Below, piece after piece: positions 1 to 5,522 of a DNA stretch of 5,522 nt (position 1 is its first letter; every line of letters begins with the position of its first letter). The stretch comes from Chloroflexota bacterium (GTDB lineage Bacteria > Chloroflexota > Limnocylindria > Limnocylindrales > CSP1-4), in the NCBI GenBank assembly GCA_013694835.1, contig JACDBP010000033.1:1-5522 (forward strand), read 5' to 3'. A model generated the notes under the pieces. The model was given only the letters and a program-made list of their open reading frames with translations. It did not search any database and was not told where the DNA came from. Position numbers and translations under genes: made by a program.

Positions 1-431
1 CGCCGGTCCCCGAGTGCTGGCGACCGTACAGCAACCCGGCGTTCCCCCAGGCGTCAGCGGGGGCCAGCCTGGCGCCCGTGGAGAGCCCAGGGACCGTTGA
101 GGCGCCGCGGGAGATCGCCGTCAAGGAAACGGCGGAGTTGGCGATCACCGACGCAGAGGGCGCCAAGCTTCCCGCGATCGCCGTCAAGAAGGGTGAGACC
201 GTCACGTTCAATGTCGAGAACACGGCGAACTTCCCGCATAACTTCTACATCGGGACCAAGGAGCAGCTCGAGGCGAACGATCGGGCCGCGGCCAAAGGCA
301 CGCCCGATTTCTCCTCCGGCATCGAGTCGATCAGCTACACCTTCGACCAGGAGGCCACGAACCTCCAGTACGCCTGCGTCATCCCCGGCCACTACGCCTC
401 GATGAACGGCAACTTCCAGATCCAGCCCTAG
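1..431 (+). CDS. Azurin/plastocyanin-type cupredoxin, 5'-truncated by the window edge
   Basis: This is the 3' part of a blue-copper (type 1) electron-transfer domain, which would act outside the cytoplasmic membrane. The frame is open from position 3 to the TAG at 429-431 (142 visible residues). A GTG at 78 is in frame but has no well-placed Shine-Dalgarno, and starting there would leave no signal peptide, so I read the gene as entering from the left. The first ~35 visible residues are Pro/Ala/Ser-rich and look like a linker. The copper site is complete: His in FPHNF (237-239), then Cys (375-377), His (390-392) and Met (402-404) in CVIPGHYASM. The C-x4-H-x3-M spacing is that of azurin. An acidic, lysine-containing loop separates the first His from the Cys. 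A kelch gene follows after 29 nt on the same strand, probably in the same operon. The redox partner is unknown, and a longer or multidomain protein upstream cannot be excluded. Confidence 0.9.
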   Translation, partial: PVPECWRPYSNPAFPQASAGASLAPVESPGTVEAPREIAVKETAELAITDAEGAKLPAIAVKKGETVTFNVENTANFPHNFYIGTKEQLEANDRAAAKGTPDFSSGIESISYTFDQEATNLQYACVIPGHYASMNGNFQIQP

Positions 432-447
432 CCCAGCCCAACGAAGC

Positions 448-451
448 GGAG
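448..451 (+). promoter_or_regulatory. Ribosome binding site for the TTG-started kelch gene
   Basis: GGAG lies 9 nt before the TTG at 461, within a purine-rich stretch of repeated GCGAG-like units. No ATG or GTG in this frame lies between here and the first membrane helix, so this weak site decides in favour of the TTG start. Confidence 0.5.
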
Positions 452-460
452 CGAGCGAGT

Positions 461-1951
461 TTGGCCCAGCGAGCCCTGCCCCCCGGCGCGATCCGACGAC
501 GAGCGTTCTTCGGCCTGCTCGACGCTGATGGCTGGACGGCAGCCTTCGCCAAGGCACTCTTCTGGTTTGCCCTGATCATCCTGCTGCTGGGGTACATCCC
601 CGACCGCGCCTACTACGCCACGGTCTCGCCGACCATCGACGTCGGCTATAACGCCATCAGCCCGATCAACTTCTGCGATGCCGGCAACAAGACCCTGCCC
701 TGCCCGGCGCCGCCGGGATCATTCGTGCCCTGGGAGTCGAGCCCACCAGAGCTCGCGCTGCCCGCTGCGCGGGTCGGCGCCACGGCCGTCCAATCGGGCG
801 AGAACCTGTACCTCGTCGGGGGCAGGGTCAACGGTCAACCGACGGCCGACGTGGTCGGTAGCCGCGTCACCTCGGACGGCAATCTCGACACCTGGAAGCC
901 CGCGGCCGCGCTACCCGAAGCGCGAGCCGATGCCGCGATCGTCGGCTTCGGCGGCGTGCCCTACGTCATCGGTGGGGTCGACCAGGCCGGCAGCCCCACC
1001 GATACCGTCTTCCAGGGCGTGCTCGAGAACGGGGCGCTCACCGGCTGGCAGGCGGTCGACGCGATGAAGCTGCCACAGCCGCTCGCCGATGCCTCAGCCG
1101 TCTCGACGGCCGCTGGCCTCTATCTCTTCGGCGGTCGCGCCGGCGGGGCTCCCGTCGCCACGGTCTACCGCTCCGTCCTGGATACGAAGGCCAGACCGCC
1201 GGCCCTCAAGGCATGGGAGGAGCAGCCCGTCCTGGTGATGCCCGAGCCGCGCGCCGATGCACCGGCGGTCTCGGCCGGCAAGTACATCTACGTGCTGGGC
1301 GGCGAAGGCCCGCAGGGGCCGACCAACAGCATCTTCCGCCTGGAGCTGGACACGGAGGGCAACCCGCGGCTGGGCTCAGGCGGAGAGGCCCCACTCGGCT
1401 GGGCGCAGCCTACCGCCGAGCAATCGGCGCAGCTCCTGCCCGGCGCAGTCGTCGCGCCGAATGCCTACGCGGCCAACAGCGCCCTGTATGCGATCGGCGG
1501 CACGGACCCTGCCGGCAACCCCGTCAACACGACCTACTGGGCGGTGCCAGACCCGGCCACGGGCAACATCCCGGAGTGGAAGCACCTCGACGCGATGGAC
1601 CTGCCGCAGGCCCGCCGAGGTGGGGCGCTGTCCGTCGTCGGCAGCTTTGCGTTCCTGATCGGCGGCGAGACCGCCGAGGGCGCGCAGACCGGCACGCTGC
1701 GCGCCAACGTCTCCCCCAAGCCGCCGTTCTTCCGGCTCGGGATGTTCGGTGCCACGCTCCCGGCCCTCTCCATCAAGGGCGAGATCGGCCAGCAGCTCGG
1801 CTACATCAATGCGTTCAGCATCGGCCTGCTCAACTTCACGATCCTGGTGATCATCGGCGTGGCGATGTCGCATCGCGAGGGCACGCAGCGGTTCATGTCG
1901 CGCCTCAGCCGCGGCCGCATCCGGCCACCCCGCGAGAACGAGCGGTACTGA
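461..1951 (+). CDS. Membrane-anchored six-repeat kelch beta-propeller protein
   Basis: The product is 496 residues. A short basic N-terminus (RRR at 12-14) precedes a membrane helix at about 29-46, and a second helix at about 450-469 precedes a basic tail rich in Arg. This predicts both ends in the cytoplasm and the middle outside. The middle carries six kelch repeats, each ending in a hydrophobic strand plus Gly-Gly: GG at 120-121, 171-172, 224-225, 280-281, 346-347 and 401-402. Five have the blade Trp upstream (W145, W186, W252, W314, W373), and several have the (P)xAR/PRADA turn. Six repeats 51-66 residues apart fit one six-bladed propeller. The only cysteines, C72 and C81, lie before the propeller and could form a disulfide. 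Kelch propellers usually bind proteins or glycans; no catalytic residues are recognised. The copper protein upstream is the likely partner. A TTG start at 461 is chosen because it has a ribosome site and keeps the first helix intact. The specific role is unknown. Confidence 0.9.
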   Translation: MAQRALPPGAIRRRAFFGLLDADGWTAAFAKALFWFALIILLLGYIPDRAYYATVSPTIDVGYNAISPINFCDAGNKTLPCPAPPGSFVPWESSPPELALPAARVGATAVQSGENLYLVGGRVNGQPTADVVGSRVTSDGNLDTWKPAAALPEARADAAIVGFGGVPYVIGGVDQAGSPTDTVFQGVLENGALTGWQAVDAMKLPQPLADASAVSTAAGLYLFGGRAGGAPVATVYRSVLDTKARPPALKAWEEQPVLVMPEPRADAPAVSAGKYIYVLGGEGPQGPTNSIFRLELDTEGNPRLGSGGEAPLGWAQPTAEQSAQLLPGAVVAPNAYAANSALYAIGGTDPAGNPVNTTYWAVPDPATGNIPEWKHLDAMDLPQARRGGALSVVGSFAFLIGGETAEGAQTGTLRANVSPKPPFFRLGMFGATLPALSIKGEIGQQLGYINAFSIGLLNFTILVIIGVAMSHREGTQRFMSRLSRGRIRPPRENERY

Positions 1952-1964
1952 TCAGATCGCGTGG

Positions 1965-1987
1965 GTGACGCGCGGCCGGCCCATCAC
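1965..1987 (-). terminator. Weak hairpin between convergent genes, possible terminator
   Basis: On the minus strand this 23-nt stretch can fold into a six-pair stem (GTGATG with CGTCAC, one G-T wobble), plus two inner pairs after a mismatch. It contains the palindrome GGCCGGCC (1974-1981). It starts 17 nt past the stop of the minus-strand gene and 13 nt past the stop of the plus-strand gene. There is no T-run on either side, so it is not a standard intrinsic terminator. On the plus strand the stem has a C-A mismatch and is weaker. Confidence 0.22.
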
Positions 1988-2004
1988 GGGACCGCCGTCG
2001 TGCT

Positions 2005-3180
2005 CTAGGGTGTCCGGCGCAGCAGGGTGATCGTGCCGCGTGGACTCGGATGCGCGCCCAGCCGCTCCAGTTCTTCGGGGAGGACGGTCAGCGGGCCGCT
2101 CGAGCGGATGAGCAGGTAGCCGCCGTCATCGAGAAGGAGACTCAGGCGGAGGACATCCGCCAGATCATCGCCGGCCGCGGCCACGAGGAAGCGGAAGGCT
2201 CGCTCGGGCAGGCTGGGGCGTACCTCGGACGACGTCGCGGTCCAGTCGAAGCCGGCAGGGAGCGGGTCGGGCACTGACGCTCCAAGCCACAGGGCGCGGC
2301 CGCCGGGTGCGCGTTCGGCAGCATCCGCGACGGCATCGAGCCAGGCACCGTCCTCGATCCGGCGCTGGTGCTGCACCGCTGCGGTCCGCTCGTCGATCAC
2401 GGCCCGCAGATCGGTCAGGCGCTCCGGTACCGCCCCGTGCGCCAGCCCGAGCACTCGCGCGCCGGCATCCAGCCAGCGGCTGGCCCGGTCGGCGAGCGAG
2501 TCCCTGCCCGCGGTGTCCTCCTGAGGCATGGGCAGCCAGACTCCGAGCGGCATGTCCACGAACCGGGCCACCCACTCCAGGGCGTCCGCTGGGCCGTCCG
2601 AGTCGAACGGTGTCACGAGCAGCGCCTCCAGCGGCAGCTCGGCGAGCTCTTCCCAGACGGCCTCCAGATCGTCTCCCGCAGGCAGATGCGTGCCCGACTG
2701 CGCCAGCTGCAACCCCAGCCAGAGCGGGATGCCAGTCGCGACTGCAGCGGACGCCGCCGACCGTGCCTCGGCCAGGCTGGGCATCGTCTCGACGAGCAAA
2801 AGGTCCACGCCAGCCTCGACCAGCATGTCGGCTCGCGCTCGATCCTCCTCGGCGAGGACACCGGGATCGAGAGCCGGCTCGAAGCGACCGGGAAGCAACG
2901 GGCTCATCGGCCCTGCGAGGAGCACACGCGAATCGGCCGGCCTGGCCACCGCGACGGCTCCCCCTTCCGACGGGGCGGCCAAGCGGGCCGCAGGAGCGAC
3001 GCCCCGTGCAGGAGCGGTGGCGCCCGCGGCGGCCTCCAGCGCCTCCTCCACGGCCTCTCTCGCCACTTCCACCGCGGAGCGTGTCCACTCCGCCGCGCGG
3101 CGCGTCTCGCCGTACGGGCTCAGTGCTCTCCGGTGGGTGAGGTAGGCGGGCGCCAGGACGACATCGGCGCCGGCCTCCAC
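2005..3180 (-). CDS. Homocysteine S-methyltransferase-like TIM-barrel protein, lacking N-terminus and zinc cysteines
   Basis: The 391-residue frame starts at GTG 3178-3180 and ends at TAG 2005-2007. Family landmarks run in order: EAGADVVLAPAY at 2-13 (end of the first helix plus second strand), a strand ending LLAGP at 87-91, AGVDLLLVETMPSLAEAR at 123-140, the LEALLVT strand at 184-190, and the C-terminal LGLAHGAVPERL at 244-255. Family enzymes move a methyl group from S-methylmethionine, betaine or folate to homocysteine using zinc held by three cysteines. Here the usual NC site reads TP (190-191) and the GGCCGTTP site reads GLAHGAVP, so the ligand pair becomes Ala247-His248; the frame has no cysteine at all. 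Residues from about 265 to 391 form an extra C-terminal region that I do not recognise. There is no ribosome site before GTG 3180, and this start omits the first barrel strand. That missing part is encoded upstream beyond an in-frame TGA. It may be a decaying gene or a divergent non-enzymatic relative; the methyltransferase activity is doubtful. Confidence 0.75.
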   Translation of the reverse strand: MEAGADVVLAPAYLTHRRALSPYGETRRAAEWTRSAVEVAREAVEEALEAAAGATAPARGVAPAARLAAPSEGGAVAVARPADSRVLLAGPMSPLLPGRFEPALDPGVLAEEDRARADMLVEAGVDLLLVETMPSLAEARSAASAAVATGIPLWLGLQLAQSGTHLPAGDDLEAVWEELAELPLEALLVTPFDSDGPADALEWVARFVDMPLGVWLPMPQEDTAGRDSLADRASRWLDAGARVLGLAHGAVPERLTDLRAVIDERTAAVQHQRRIEDGAWLDAVADAAERAPGGRALWLGASVPDPLPAGFDWTATSSEVRPSLPERAFRFLVAAAGDDLADVLRLSLLLDDGGYLLIRSSGPLTVLPEELERLGAHPSPRGTITLLRRTP

Positions 3181-3321
3181 CTGGGCGCGGATCGCCCGTC
3201 GGGCGGCCGTTCGGTCCCGGACGTGGAGTGGCTGATGTCAGCCGGTCGAACCGCCCTCGCGGCGCGGCGGGACCCGCTCCGATCCGGAAGACCCGGCGAC
3301 AAGGAGGATCTCGTTGCGGCG
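3181..3321 (-). other. In-frame N-terminal remnant of the methyltransferase-like gene, interrupted by TGA at 3238-3240
   Basis: Between the rhodanese stop and GTG 3180, the methyltransferase frame reads as family-like protein on both sides of a TGA. Upstream is NEILLVAGSSGSER, in the place of the family's ILLLDGxMGTEL strand and loop. Downstream is HQPLHVRDRTAARRAI, running into EAGADVV. Counting without gaps, the Gly of the DG motif lies 18 residues before the stop and AGAD begins 22 residues after it. From memory these are the spacings from that Gly and from AGA to the conserved Trp of LWSA in E. coli MmuM, so the TGA sits where a TGG would be. No ATG, GTG or TTG lies in this frame between the rhodanese stop and the TGA. 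The nearest in-frame ATGs (3399, 3411, 3426) fall inside the rhodanese gene. Confidence 0.6.
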
Positions 3322-3322
3322 A

Positions 3323-3697
3323 TCAGGAACCAGGCAGGCGCCCCTCGTCCGGCCCCGGAAGCGCTTCTGAAACCGGCAGCCCGGCGCGCTTCCAGGCATC
3401 GATGCCGCCATCGACGTTCGTGACATCCCCGAACCCGTGGCGACCCAGGAACTCGGCGACGACGAGCGAGCGGCGCCCGGCAGCGCACATCACCAGCAAT
3501 GGACGATCCCTGGGCAGCGTCTCGTAGCGCTCGGACAGGGTGCTCATCGGCAGCAGCACCGCCCCGGGTACCCGGAGAGCTCGGAACTCGTAGTCTTCAC
3601 GCACATCGATCAGCAGCGGCCCCGTCGTGGCATCAGCTGCCACGCGGCGGGCAGCCTCCGCGACGTCGACGCTGGGCACCGGACCGGGGATCGTCAC
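3323..3697 (-). CDS. Single-domain rhodanese (sulfurtransferase-like) protein
   Basis: The product is 124 residues, typical for a stand-alone rhodanese domain. It has LLIDVREDYEFRALRVPGAVLLP at 28-50 (the family's D-R-E strand and H/VPGA turn) and the active-site loop CAAGRRS at 71-77, with nucleophile Cys71 and the usual Gly and Arg. It then has VTNVDGGIDAWKRAGLPV at 92-109, the family's closing helix. Such domains carry sulfane sulfur as a Cys persulfide in the cytoplasm; donor and acceptor are unknown. GTG 3697 is the start: it overlaps the stop of the DUF1786 gene as GTGA, and a strong ribosome site lies 7 nt upstream. A longer in-frame extension upstream is only a shadow of DUF1786. The methyltransferase-like gene downstream is also on the minus strand, which would suit a sulfur-related operon, but that link is inference. 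Confidence 0.95.
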   Translation of the reverse strand: MTIPGPVPSVDVAEAARRVAADATTGPLLIDVREDYEFRALRVPGAVLLPMSTLSERYETLPRDRPLLVMCAAGRRSLVVAEFLGRHGFGDVTNVDGGIDAWKRAGLPVSEALPGPDEGRLPGS

Positions 3698-4965
3698 GCG
3701 TCGTCTCCTCCGTGGGCGGGAACGGGTACCGGGACGGCAGCCCGGTCCACTCGCGGCGCGAGGGTGGTCGGCCCGATGGCGCCTCCGAGCCGATCCTCCA
3801 CGGCAGGTCGCCAGGCAGGGAGCCGGTGGGCCAGAGCCCGGAGACCTCCGAAGTTCCCGGTCTGCATCATATCGCCGTGCGGAACGGCCGGGTGCGGGCG
3901 CCCCAGGTCCGCCACCTCGAGTCCGGTCAGCATCGCCCGCCGCGGCCCGGCGAGGGTCACCAGGGGCCGCTCGCCGTCCGGCTCCCATCCATCGCGCATC
4001 AGCGCACCGTGGCCCATCGAGCTGAAGACCGCCTCGCCATCGACAGTGCCGTGCGCCAGCGCGGCCACGAGCTCGACCAGCGCGGACCCGTCCAGCTCGC
4101 CCGTGTGGTGCTCGACGATGCCGTCGATCCGCGGGATGCCACCGTCCCCGGTCGAGAGGCGCATCGCGAGCGTATGGAAATTGCCGACGTTGACGGCGAC
4201 CACCGGCCTCCCGCCATGGAGGGCCGCGCGCACGGTGGGATCGTCCAGGATCCCCAGGACAGCCGCGGGCCCCGTGTCGATCGCCAGCACGGGCACCGGC
4301 TCCGTCCGACCCCAGCCGGACACGGCCAGCCACTCGCGTGCCGAGGTGGCCGCGGCACGAAGCCGGGTGAGGGACTCGGGGATCTCGGCGGCAAGGTAGG
4401 CGAACGCTGCGGGACCGCTCTCGGGTTCAGCGTGCAGCCGCTCGGCCAGTCCCGCGAAGCGGAAACGTCGATCGGAAACGCCCGGCGGGGCGGCGCCATG
4501 ATCGAAGACCGCCACGATCATGGCATCGATCGTCCCGAGCTCGATGCCGAACGGCGCGAACGCCCCCGCGATGTGGTCGAGCCGCAGGTCGCCGGTATTG
4601 ACGACCACGCTGTCCGGCTGGCGGGCCAGATCGGCGATGGCGGCATCGTCCAGCACGCGGACGCCCATCGCACGCACGACATCCAGGTCATCGTCGAAGG
4701 TCCTGGCGGCGGACCCCGAGGCGGCGATCGCGAACCCGGCCGCGGCGTGGTCGCGCGCCGCCCAGTGCGAGGGACCGCCGCCCATCGTGGCACCACGGAG
4801 GACGACGAGCGCCCCATCCGCGGTCCCGCGGCGGATCCGCTCGGCGACGAGCATCGTCGGCGACGGCAGGATAAGCCGGAAGGCGTTCTCGATCTCCCGC
4901 TCGGAGTCGAATAGCAGCACGTCCTGGGTGCCGGTGCCGACATCGATGCAGAGAGCCCGCGTCAC
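3694..4965 (-). CDS. DUF1786 family protein (ASKHA-like fold, function unknown)
   Basis: The product is 423 residues. It opens with LCIDVGTGTQDVLLFD at 5-20, a glycine-rich DxGTxxxD loop like the first phosphate loop of actin/hexokinase-type ATPases, followed by ENAFRLILPSPT at 26-37. Further family-like blocks are GATMGGGPS (58-66), ARTFDDDLDVVRAMGVRV (87-104), VVAVNVGNFHTLAMRL (255-270), IVEHHTGELDGS (283-294) and VPHGDMMQTGNFGGLRA (361-377). These match DUF1786, often labelled putative pyruvate formate-lyase activating enzyme. That label is not supported here, because no radical-SAM CxxxCxxC motif is present; the one cysteine is C6. GTG 4965 is chosen because the family motif begins at once after it and GAAGGG lies 9 nt upstream. 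The frame stays open further upstream, but that segment overlaps DUF2203 and has repeat-derived, low-complexity sequence. DUF2203 lies 58 nt upstream and rhodanese overlaps by 4 nt, so an operon is likely. A nucleotide-binding role is inference from the fold. Confidence 0.9.
   Translation of the reverse strand: MTRALCIDVGTGTQDVLLFDSEREIENAFRLILPSPTMLVAERIRRGTADGALVVLRGATMGGGPSHWAARDHAAAGFAIAASGSAARTFDDDLDVVRAMGVRVLDDAAIADLARQPDSVVVNTGDLRLDHIAGAFAPFGIELGTIDAMIVAVFDHGAAPPGVSDRRFRFAGLAERLHAEPESGPAAFAYLAAEIPESLTRLRAAATSAREWLAVSGWGRTEPVPVLAIDTGPAAVLGILDDPTVRAALHGGRPVVAVNVGNFHTLAMRLSTGDGGIPRIDGIVEHHTGELDGSALVELVAALAHGTVDGEAVFSSMGHGALMRDGWEPDGERPLVTLAGPRRAMLTGLEVADLGRPHPAVPHGDMMQTGNFGGLRALAHRLPAWRPAVEDRLGGAIGPTTLAPRVDRAAVPVPVPAHGGDDA
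3705..3711 (-). promoter_or_regulatory. Strong ribosome binding site for the rhodanese gene
   Basis: The minus strand reads GGAGGAG, a near-perfect Shine-Dalgarno, 7 nt before GTG 3697 and inside the last codons of the DUF1786 gene. It fixes the rhodanese start and supports coupled translation across the GTGA overlap. Confidence 0.85.
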
Positions 4966-4967
4966 CC

Positions 4968-5032
4968 TTCGCGGCCCTTCACTCGAGCTTCGCGGCCATT
5001 CGATCGGGGCGATTCGCGGCCCTTCACTCGAG
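4968..5032. repeat. 20-nt exact direct repeat with a third partial copy at a gene junction
   Basis: The 20-mer TTCGCGGCCCTTCACTCGAG occurs at 4968-4987 and again at 5013-5032. A third partial copy (TTCGCGGCCATTC, 12 of 13 identical) lies between them at 4989-5001. The right copy covers the DUF2203 stop codon and the left copy covers the DUF1786 ribosome site. The two full copies are 45 nt apart, so the simplest reading is a 45-bp tandem duplication of the stop-plus-ribosome-site junction. An operator made of repeated sites is the alternative. Confidence 0.85.
4975..4980 (-). promoter_or_regulatory. Ribosome binding site for the DUF1786 gene
   Basis: The minus strand reads GAAGGG, 9 nt before GTG 4965. 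It lies inside the left copy of the 20-nt repeat; the right copy carries the same hexamer just after the DUF2203 stop, too far from the start to serve it. Confidence 0.55.
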
Positions 5033-5422
5033 GTCGATGAGCGGCTTGCGGTTCGAGAACCCGGTGTCCTGCTCGTGCCAGAAGCCGACTGCGTCCTCAC
5101 CGAGCCGCCAGCACAGCCAGACGGGCCGGCCACTGACGAGGGCCGGAAAATCGACCAGACCACCCTCGATCTCGCGGAGCGTGACATCCCAGCCGTCGAT
5201 GCGCGCGACAGACCGCTGCATCCGTCGCACGATCTCGCGGATCAGATCCTCGCGGCGACCCAGCTCCGCGGCGTGATCACGATTGCCGTTCGTCTCGCGG
5301 AAGGCCACCAACTCAGCCTGTGCCTCGGCCACGGCCTTACGATCATCGCGAAGCGCCTCGAGCAGGGGGCGGAGCTCGGCCAGGCGCTCGTTGGCGGCAT
5401 CGATGTCGTAGAAACGACTCAT
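5024..5422 (-). CDS. DUF2203 family protein
   Basis: The product is 132 residues, the usual size for DUF2203, a small cytoplasmic family of unknown function. It starts RFYDIDAANERLAELRPLLEALR (3-25), the family's opening helix. A long, charged, probably coiled-coil helical stretch runs to about residue 75. The conserved C-terminal block follows: GGLVDFPALVSGRPVWLCWRLGED (87-110) and FWHEQDTGFSNRKPL (114-128). ATG 5422 is chosen because the family motif begins at residue 3 and GGGAG lies 10 nt upstream; an in-frame extension to 5488 is low-complexity Ala/Pro/Arg and has no family match. It is the first visible gene of the minus-strand cluster, 58 nt before DUF1786. Identification is firm at family level; no reaction can be assigned. 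Confidence 0.92.
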   Translation of the reverse strand: MSRFYDIDAANERLAELRPLLEALRDDRKAVAEAQAELVAFRETNGNRDHAAELGRREDLIREIVRRMQRSVARIDGWDVTLREIEGGLVDFPALVSGRPVWLCWRLGEDAVGFWHEQDTGFSNRKPLIDLE

Positions 5423-5432
5423 CGCGCCGATT

Positions 5433-5437
5433 CTCCC
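5433..5437 (-). promoter_or_regulatory. Ribosome binding site for the DUF2203 gene
   Basis: The minus strand reads GGGAG, 10 nt before ATG 5422. It supports that start over the longer low-complexity extension. I could not pick out a convincing -10/-35 pair in the GC-rich leader beyond it. Confidence 0.5.
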
Positions 5438-5482
5438 ACGTGCCGCGTGCGGTGCTCGTCGACCGGGCGGGGCGGCCGGGGC

Positions 5483-5522
5483 GGGCAAGGGCGCCGGGCA
5501 AGGGCGCCGGGCAAGGGCGCCG
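5483..5522. repeat. 13-bp tandem repeat running off the right edge
   Basis: The unit GGGCAAGGGCGCC is repeated three times without change at 5483-5495, 5496-5508 and 5509-5521, and the next copy begins at 5522. Each unit holds the palindrome GGCGCC. The 13-bp period is not a multiple of three, so it does not look like a protein repeat. It lies about 60-100 nt upstream of the DUF2203 start, in its leader or promoter region. Confidence 0.9.

Noticed and set aside
78..431. GTG 78 as the true start of the cupredoxin gene
   Set aside because: No well-spaced ribosome site, no signal peptide from this start, and the frame is open to the window edge.
461..1951. Kelch propeller as a galactose-oxidase-type copper enzyme
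   Set aside because: That enzyme needs a Cys-Tyr cofactor and copper ligands in the propeller. The only cysteines here lie before it, at residues 72 and 81, and no ligand set is visible.
3238..3240. Selenocysteine at the in-frame TGA
   Set aside because: The aligned residue in the family is Trp rather than Cys, and I see no convincing SECIS-like hairpin immediately downstream on the minus strand.
2368..3423. 351-codon open frame on the + strand opposite the methyltransferase-like gene
   Set aside because: Arg-rich composition with no domain, spanning both the barrel gene and the end of the rhodanese gene. It is a GC-driven antisense shadow.
3499..4914. 471-codon open frame on the + strand opposite DUF1786
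   Set aside because: It is a mirror of a GC-rich gene. The product is low-complexity Arg/Gly/Pro/His without recognisable motifs, while the minus strand encodes clear DUF1786 motifs.
3694..4965. DUF1786 as a true pyruvate formate-lyase activating enzyme
   Set aside because: No radical-SAM CxxxCxxC cluster motif; only one cysteine in the protein.
5423..5488. N-terminal extension of DUF2203
   Set aside because: It is Ala/Pro/Arg low-complexity and runs into the 13-bp repeat region. ATG 5422 has a ribosome site and the family motif follows at once.

Overview
The window is very GC-rich DNA from a bacterium, with G/C strongly favoured at third codon positions and GTG and TTG used as starts. The gene content (membrane-anchored kelch propeller beside an azurin-type copper protein, DUF2203, DUF1786) would fit Chloroflexota or another high-GC lineage. 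That placement is inference, since there is no rRNA or marker gene to settle it. Coding density is high, and the window holds two convergent gene blocks meeting near 1952-2004.

Left block, + strand, 1-1951: the 3' end of a secreted or membrane-linked type 1 copper protein (cupredoxin) whose start lies outside the window, followed 29 nt later by a 496-residue protein. That second protein has one membrane helix at each end and six kelch repeats between them, which predicts a six-bladed beta-propeller outside the cytoplasmic membrane. The pair suggests an extracytoplasmic, copper/redox-linked function.

Right block, - strand, reading from 5422 down to 2005: a DUF2203 protein, a DUF1786 protein (actin/hexokinase-like family of unknown function), a single-domain rhodanese translationally coupled to it by a GTGA overlap, and a homocysteine S-methyltransferase-like TIM-barrel protein. 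The first three look intact. The fourth is odd in three ways. Its only ordinary start (GTG 3180) would delete the first strand of the barrel. The missing N-terminus is present in the same frame upstream, but is cut by a TGA exactly where the family has a conserved Trp. The zinc-binding cysteines are absent, as is every cysteine in the open frame. The rhodanese and the methyltransferase-like gene hint at a sulfur theme, but no pathway can be proven from this window.

Smaller structures: an exact 20-nt direct repeat with a third partial copy in the DUF2203/DUF1786 junction, and a 13-bp tandem repeat running off the right edge of the window upstream of DUF2203. I saw no mobile element, CRISPR array, tRNA or rRNA.
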